Of a DNA stretch of 8,449 nucleotides, positions 4,580 through 8,449 are shown piece after piece. A program made the translations under genes and the position numbers. The notes beneath the pieces were generated by a model. The model was not told the origin of the DNA. It did not search any database and was given only the letters and a program-made list of their open reading frames with translations. How positions within the stretch are numbered: the first letter of the stretch is position 1; every line of letters begins with the position of its first letter. Source of the DNA: Gammaproteobacteria bacterium (lineage in GTDB: Bacteria; Pseudomonadota; Gammaproteobacteria; J113); assembly GCA_003694425.1 (NCBI GenBank), contig RFJX01000018.1, positions 1 through 8,449 of the forward strand, written 5' to 3'.

Positions 4580-6606
4580 CGTCCGTGAGTGTCATGTCTA
4601 GCCTAGCAGAGAGTGTAATCCCGTCCCGCAGGATGCTGGCCAATGCCATCCGGGCCCTGAGCATGGACGCGGTGGAGCGGGCCCGCTCCGGCCATCCAGG
4701 GGCCCCGCTGGGCCTGGCCGACATCGCCGAGGTGCTGTGGAACGACTTCCTGCGCCACAACCCGGCCAATCCGCACTGGTGGAACCGCGACCGCTTCGTC
4801 CTCTCCAACGGGCATGCCTCGATGCTGCTCTACGCCCTGCTGCATCTGAGCGGCTACGACCTCTCCATCGAGGACCTGAAGGCCTTCCGCCAGCTCGGCT
4901 CGCGTACCCCCGGCCACCCGGAGTACGGCCATACCCCCGGCGTGGAGACCACCACCGGGCCGCTGGGCCAGGGGCTCGCCAATGCCGTGGGCATGGCCAT
5001 CGCCGAGAAGGTGCTCGCGGCCCGTTTCAACCGGCCGGGTCACGAGATCGTCGACCACCACACCTACGTCCTGATGGGTGACGGCTGCCTGATGGAGGGG
5101 ATCTCCCACGAGGCCTGTTCGCTGGCCGGGACCCTGCGTCTGGGCAAGCTGATCGGGATCTACGACGACAACGGCATCTCCATCGACGGCGAGGTCTCCG
5201 GCTGGTTCACCGATGACACCCCGGCCCGCTTCGAGGCCTACGGCTGGCACGTGATCCGCTCGGTCGACGGCCATGACCCCGAGGCCATCCACGCCGCCCT
5301 GGCCCGGGCCCGCGAGGAGACGGAACGCCCCACCCTGATCTGCTGCCGGACCGTGATCGGCTACGGCGCCCCGACGCGGCAGGGCACCAGCGCCGTGCAC
5401 GGCGCTCCGCTGGGCGAGGAGGAGGTGGCCAGGGTGCGGGAGGCGATCGGCTGGTCCTGGCCTCCCTTCGAGGTCCCCGACGAGATCTACCGTGCATGGG
5501 ATGCGCGGGAGCGAGGACGGGCGCTGGAGGAGGAGTGGAACGGGCGCCTCGCGGCCTGGGCCGAAGCCTTCCCGGAGCTGGCCGCGGAGTTCCGCCGACG
5601 GATGGAAGGCGAGCTGCCGGAGGGATGGACCGAGGTGGCGCGCCGCCATCTGGAGGAGGCGCAGGCGAAGCAGGAGAAGGTGGCCACGCGCAAGGCCTCG
5701 CTGCAGACCCTCAACGAGATCGGCCCCGCGCTGCCGGAGCTGATCGGCGGTTCGGCCGACCTGGCCGAGTCCAATCTCACCTTCTGGCAGGGGGCCAGGG
5801 GGCTGAGCGCGGAGGATGCCGACGGCAACTACATCTACTACGGGGTGCGGGAATTCGCCATGACCGCCATCATGAACGGGCTCTCTCTGCATGGCGGCTT
5901 CATCCCCTACGGGGGGACCTTCCTGGTCTTCTCGGACTATGCCCGCAACGCGGTGCGCATGGCGGCCCTCATGGGCGTGCGCTCGGTACTGGTCTATACC
6001 CACGATTCCATCGCCCTGGGCGAGGACGGTCCGACCCATCAGCCGGTGGAACATGCGGCCAGCCTGCGGCTGATCCCGAACCTGCACGTGTGGCGTCCCT
6101 GCGATACGGTGGAGACCGCGGCGGCATGGCGGGCGGCGGTGGAACGCACCGCCGGCCCCACCGCCCTGCTGCTCACCCGCCAGGGGGTTCCGGCGCAGGC
6201 CAGGGACGAGGCCGCGCTCGAGGGGATCGCGCGCGGCGGCTACGTGCTGCGCGACTGCGAAGGCGAGCCGGACGTGATCCTGATCGCAACCGGATCGGAG
6301 GTCGCCCTCGCCATGGCCGCGGTGTCGGCGCTGGAGGAGCGGGGGAAACGGACCCGGGTGGTCTCCATGCCCTGCCTCGAGGTGTTCGAGGCGCAGGAGC
6401 AGGCCTGGCGCGACGCGGTACTGCCGCCGGGGCCGGCCAGGCGGGTCGCCATCGAGGCCGGCTCGCCTGACCCCTGGTACCGCTGGACCGGACCGGAGGG
6501 CGCGGTCATCGGACTGGACCGCTTCGGCCTCTCGGCGCCCGGGGATCGGGTCTATGCCGAGCTGGGCTTCACGGTCGAGGCCGTGGTGGCGGCGGCCGAC
6601 GGCTGA
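4576..6606 (+). CDS. tkt: Transketolase
   Basis: Transfers two-carbon ketol units between sugar phosphates with thiamine diphosphate and a divalent metal, in the non-oxidative pentose phosphate pathway and the Calvin cycle. The sequence aligns along its full length with E. coli TktA. Visible landmarks, counted from the ATG at 4576: H40 in SGHPGAP, H80 in SNGHASM, H114, the cofactor motif GDG (168-170) with N199, H275 in VHGAPLG, E426 in the YYGVREF block (the conserved glutamate that activates the cofactor), and H488 in GEDGPTHQP. From this start the protein has 676 residues, against 663 for TktA. The family core begins at [15 protein letters not shown], so the ATG at 4594 (670 residues, MSSLAES) or the GTG at 4585 are equally reasonable starts. 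The stop lies 51 bases before gap, so it is probably the first gene of an operon with gap and pgk. Confidence 0.96.
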   Translation: MPSVSVMSSLAESVIPSRRMLANAIRALSMDAVERARSGHPGAPLGLADIAEVLWNDFLRHNPANPHWWNRDRFVLSNGHASMLLYALLHLSGYDLSIEDLKAFRQLGSRTPGHPEYGHTPGVETTTGPLGQGLANAVGMAIAEKVLAARFNRPGHEIVDHHTYVLMGDGCLMEGISHEACSLAGTLRLGKLIGIYDDNGISIDGEVSGWFTDDTPARFEAYGWHVIRSVDGHDPEAIHAALARAREETERPTLICCRTVIGYGAPTRQGTSAVHGAPLGEEEVARVREAIGWSWPPFEVPDEIYRAWDARERGRALEEEWNGRLAAWAEAFPELAAEFRRRMEGELPEGWTEVARRHLEEAQAKQEKVATRKASLQTLNEIGPALPELIGGSADLAESNLTFWQGARGLSAEDADGNYIYYGVREFAMTAIMNGLSLHGGFIPYGGTFLVFSDYARNAVRMAALMGVRSVLVYTHDSIALGEDGPTHQPVEHAASLRLIPNLHVWRPCDTVETAAAWRAAVERTAGPTALLLTRQGVPAQARDEAALEGIARGGYVLRDCEGEPDVILIATGSEVALAMAAVSALEERGKRTRVVSMPCLEVFEAQEQAWRDAVLPPGPARRVAIEAGSPDPWYRWTGPEGAVIGLDRFGLSAPGDRVYAELGFTVEAVVAAADG

Positions 6607-6657
6607 CCTGAGCGTATTGCGAAACATCGAACTCATCAGACGGGGAGACAGAGAAAG

Positions 6658-7674
6658 ATGACCATCAGAGTAGGGATCAACGGATATGGCCGGATCGGCC
6701 GCAACGTACTGCGTTCGCTGTACGAGGCCGGGCGCCGGGAGGAGATCGAGATCGTCGCGGTCAATGACCTGGGCGACGCCGCGACCAACGCCCACCTCAC
6801 CCGCTACGACACCACGCACGGCCGCTTTCCCTTCGAGGTGAGTCTGGATGGCGACGACATGATCGTCGATGGAGACCGCATCCGGGTCTTCTCGGAGCGG
6901 GACCCTGCCAAGATCGCCTGGGGTGAGCTCGGCGTCGACGTGGTGCACGAGTGCACCGGCCTGTTCACCAGCAAGGAGAAGGCCTCCGCCCATCTGACCG
7001 GCGGGGCGAAGAAGGTGATCATCTCCGCCCCCGGGGGTAAGGATGTCGACGCCACCGTGGTCTACGGCGTCAATCACGGGGTGCTCAAGGCCTCGGATAC
7101 CGTGATCTCCAACGCCTCCTGCACCACCAACTGCCTCGCCCCGCTGGTCAAGCCCCTGCACGAGCGCATCGGCCTGCTGGGTGGGATCATGACCACCATC
7201 CACGCCTACACCAACGACCAGGTGCTGACCGACGTATTCCACAAGGACCTCAGAAGGGCGCGCTCGGCCACCATGTCGATGATCCCGACCAAGACCGGGG
7301 CCGCCGCCGCGGTCGGCCTGGTGCTGCCCGAGCTGGCCGGCAAGCTCACCGGCTACGCCGTGCGGGTGCCCACCATCAATGTCTCACTGGTGGACCTGAC
7401 CTTCCATGCCGCGCGGGAGACCTCGGTCGAGGAGGTCAACGCGATCATGCGCGAGGCGGCCTCGGAAGGCCCACTGGCCGCGATTCTCGACTACAACGAG
7501 GAACCGCTGGTGTCGGTGGACTTCAACCACAACCCCGCCTCCTCGACCTTCGAGGCGAGCGAGACCAAGGTGGTCAACGGCAACCTGGTCAAGGTCCTGG
7601 CCTGGTACGACAACGAATGGGGCTTCTCCAACCGGATGCTGGACACCACCGTAGCCCTGATGAACGCCGGTTGA
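6658..7674 (+). CDS. gap: Glyceraldehyde-3-phosphate dehydrogenase, type I
   Basis: A 338-residue enzyme interconverting glyceraldehyde-3-phosphate and 1,3-bisphosphoglycerate in the cytosol. The Rossmann motif GxGxxG is at G9-G11-G14. D37, which follows N36, is the position that usually favours NAD over NADP. The catalytic cysteine is C155 in SNASCTTNC, and its partner histidine is H182 in [10 protein letters not shown]. The phosphate-binding region [15 protein letters not shown] is at 206-220, and the C-terminal [12 protein letters not shown] block is intact. The sequence resembles the beta/gammaproteobacterial GAPDH group that includes CbbG of autotrophs. In E. coli this slot between tkt and pgk holds the related epd, but the residues here ([16 protein letters not shown]) are those of GAPDH. 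The ATG at 6658 has GGGGAG at 6642-6647, ten bases upstream. The pgk start follows 22 bases after the stop. Confidence 0.96.
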   Translation: MTIRVGINGYGRIGRNVLRSLYEAGRREEIEIVAVNDLGDAATNAHLTRYDTTHGRFPFEVSLDGDDMIVDGDRIRVFSERDPAKIAWGELGVDVVHECTGLFTSKEKASAHLTGGAKKVIISAPGGKDVDATVVYGVNHGVLKASDTVISNASCTTNCLAPLVKPLHERIGLLGGIMTTIHAYTNDQVLTDVFHKDLRRARSATMSMIPTKTGAAAAVGLVLPELAGKLTGYAVRVPTINVSLVDLTFHAARETSVEEVNAIMREAASEGPLAAILDYNEEPLVSVDFNHNPASSTFEASETKVVNGNLVKVLAWYDNEWGFSNRMLDTTVALMNAG

Positions 7675-7696
7675 GGCAGGCCCGGGAGGCAGCGCC

Positions 7697-8449
7697 ATGA
7701 TGATGCGGATGGACGATGTGCGGATGAAGGGCAAGCGGGTCCTGATCCGCGAGGACCTGAACGTGCCCCTGGCGGACGGCGAGGTGGCGGACGATACCCG
7801 CATTCGCGCCGCGCTGCCGACCATCCGCCGGGCAATCGAGAAGGGTGCCAGGGTGATGGTGATGTCCCATCTGGGCCGGCCGAAGGAGGGGGAGTTCGAC
7901 CCCCGCTATTCCCTCGCGCCGGTTGCCGGGCGCCTGTCCGAACTGCTGGGGCAGCCGGTGCGGCTGGAGCGCAACTGGCTGGATGGCGTCGAGGTCGCGG
8001 AAGGCGAGGTGGTGCTGTGCGAGAACGTGCGCTTCTGCGTCGGCGAGAAGGCCTGCGATGACGACCTCTCCCGGCGCATGGCGGCGCTCTGCGACATCTA
8101 TGTCAACGACGCCTTCGCCACCGCCCACCGGGCCCACGCCTCGACCTACGGGGTGGCCAAGTATGCCCCGCTGGCGGTGGCCGGCCCCCTGCTGCTGCGC
8201 GAGATCGAGGCCCTCAACCAGGCCCTGCTCAGTCCGGCCCGACCAATGGTCGCGGTGGTGGGCGGGTCCAAGGTCTCGACCAAGCTGGAGGTGCTCGAGA
8301 CCCTGATCGAGAAGGTCGATCGCCTGATCGTCGGCGGCGGCATCGCCAACACCTTCATGCTGGCGGCCGGGCTGCCCATCGGCAAGTCGCCGGGTGAGCC
8401 CGGCCTCATCGATACCGCGCGCAGGCAGGTGGAGCCAGCCCGCGTGGAA
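7697..8449 (+). CDS. pgk: Phosphoglycerate kinase (3' end outside window)
   Basis: The first 251 residues of phosphoglycerate kinase, which interconverts 1,3-bisphosphoglycerate plus ADP and 3-phosphoglycerate plus ATP. The sequence runs open to the last base of the window. Substrate-site motifs match E. coli Pgk: IREDLNVPL (17-25), [11 protein letters not shown] (57-67), ENVRF (109-113), [14 protein letters not shown] (137-150). The start of the nucleotide-binding half is visible as [10 protein letters not shown] (187-196) and [10 protein letters not shown] (211-220). E. coli Pgk has 387 residues, so about 135 C-terminal residues, with the rest of the ATP site, are missing. The start region has three ATG codons in a row at 7697, 7700 and 7703 and another at 7709. 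GGGAGG at 7684-7689 is seven bases before the first, an ideal distance. It is the third gene of the tkt-gap-pgk cluster; pyk and/or fba often follow in related bacteria, but that cannot be seen here. Confidence 0.96.
   Translation, partial: MMMRMDDVRMKGKRVLIREDLNVPLADGEVADDTRIRAALPTIRRAIEKGARVMVMSHLGRPKEGEFDPRYSLAPVAGRLSELLGQPVRLERNWLDGVEVAEGEVVLCENVRFCVGEKACDDDLSRRMAALCDIYVNDAFATAHRAHASTYGVAKYAPLAVAGPLLLREIEALNQALLSPARPMVAVVGGSKVSTKLEVLETLIEKVDRLIVGGGIANTFMLAAGLPIGKSPGEPGLIDTARRQVEPARVE

Noticed and set aside
3639..4808. A minus-strand open frame of 389 codons across crp and the tkt start
   Set aside because: It is antisense to crp and covers the divergent control region; the translation matches no family and is compositionally biased. 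The crp reading explains the same bases fully.
4603..7242. A minus-strand open frame of 879 codons antisense to tkt and gap
   Set aside because: It spans two well-identified plus-strand genes and their gap. Long antisense frames are expected in GC-rich coding DNA. The translation is rich in G, A, H and P with no recognisable domain or ribosome site.
1..8449. CRISPR arrays, insertion sequences, prophage, tRNA or rRNA genes
   Set aside because: I saw no spaced direct repeats, transposase-like proteins, terminal inverted repeats or RNA gene signatures. Nearly all bases are accounted for by core genes.

Overview
This is a GC-rich stretch of a bacterial chromosome. It is densely packed with core genes and shows no mobile element, CRISPR array, rRNA or tRNA that I could find. 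Several products match gammaproteobacterial families closely: UbiB, YaiI (UPF0178), a YhfA-type OsmC protein beside a CRP/Vfr regulator, and a tkt-gap-pgk cluster. The GAPDH resembles the GAPDH/CbbG sequences of beta- and gammaproteobacteria, including autotrophs. My inference is a high-GC gammaproteobacterium, possibly an autotrophic sulfur-oxidiser type lineage. No RuBisCO or other marker in the window proves autotrophy.

Layout: (1) positions 1-1095 hold the C-terminal two thirds of ubiB, an atypical kinase of ubiquinone biosynthesis. (2) After a 149-base gap with a hairpin and a possible promoter, three plus-strand genes follow at short spacing: an unrecognised 210-residue protein, a YaiI/UPF0178 protein, and a PAS protein with a GGDEF-like domain whose signature has decayed. 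(3) A minus-strand OsmC/YhfA gene converges on the GGDEF-like gene with only 13 bases between stops, and the two gene ends form a perfect inverted repeat. (4) The OsmC gene is divergent from a CRP/Vfr-type cAMP receptor gene, across an AT-rich 134-base region with overlapping -10-like boxes and a 10-bp palindrome. This divergent pair is also seen in E. coli (yhfA/crp). (5) A structured leader precedes a transketolase, GAPDH, phosphoglycerate kinase operon, and the last gene is cut by the window end.

The last three genes work in one carbon route: the non-oxidative pentose phosphate pathway or Calvin cycle (transketolase) joined to lower glycolysis/gluconeogenesis. The CRP-like regulator keeps all recognised cAMP-contact and DNA-recognition residues. 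Whether it controls the neighbouring operon cannot be told from sequence alone.

The window looks mainly like ordinary housekeeping DNA. I see no convincing new multi-gene system. The points worth a second look are the unknown protein, the degenerate GGDEF domain, the shared inverted-repeat gene ends, the divergent control region, and the hairpin covering a candidate tkt start codon.
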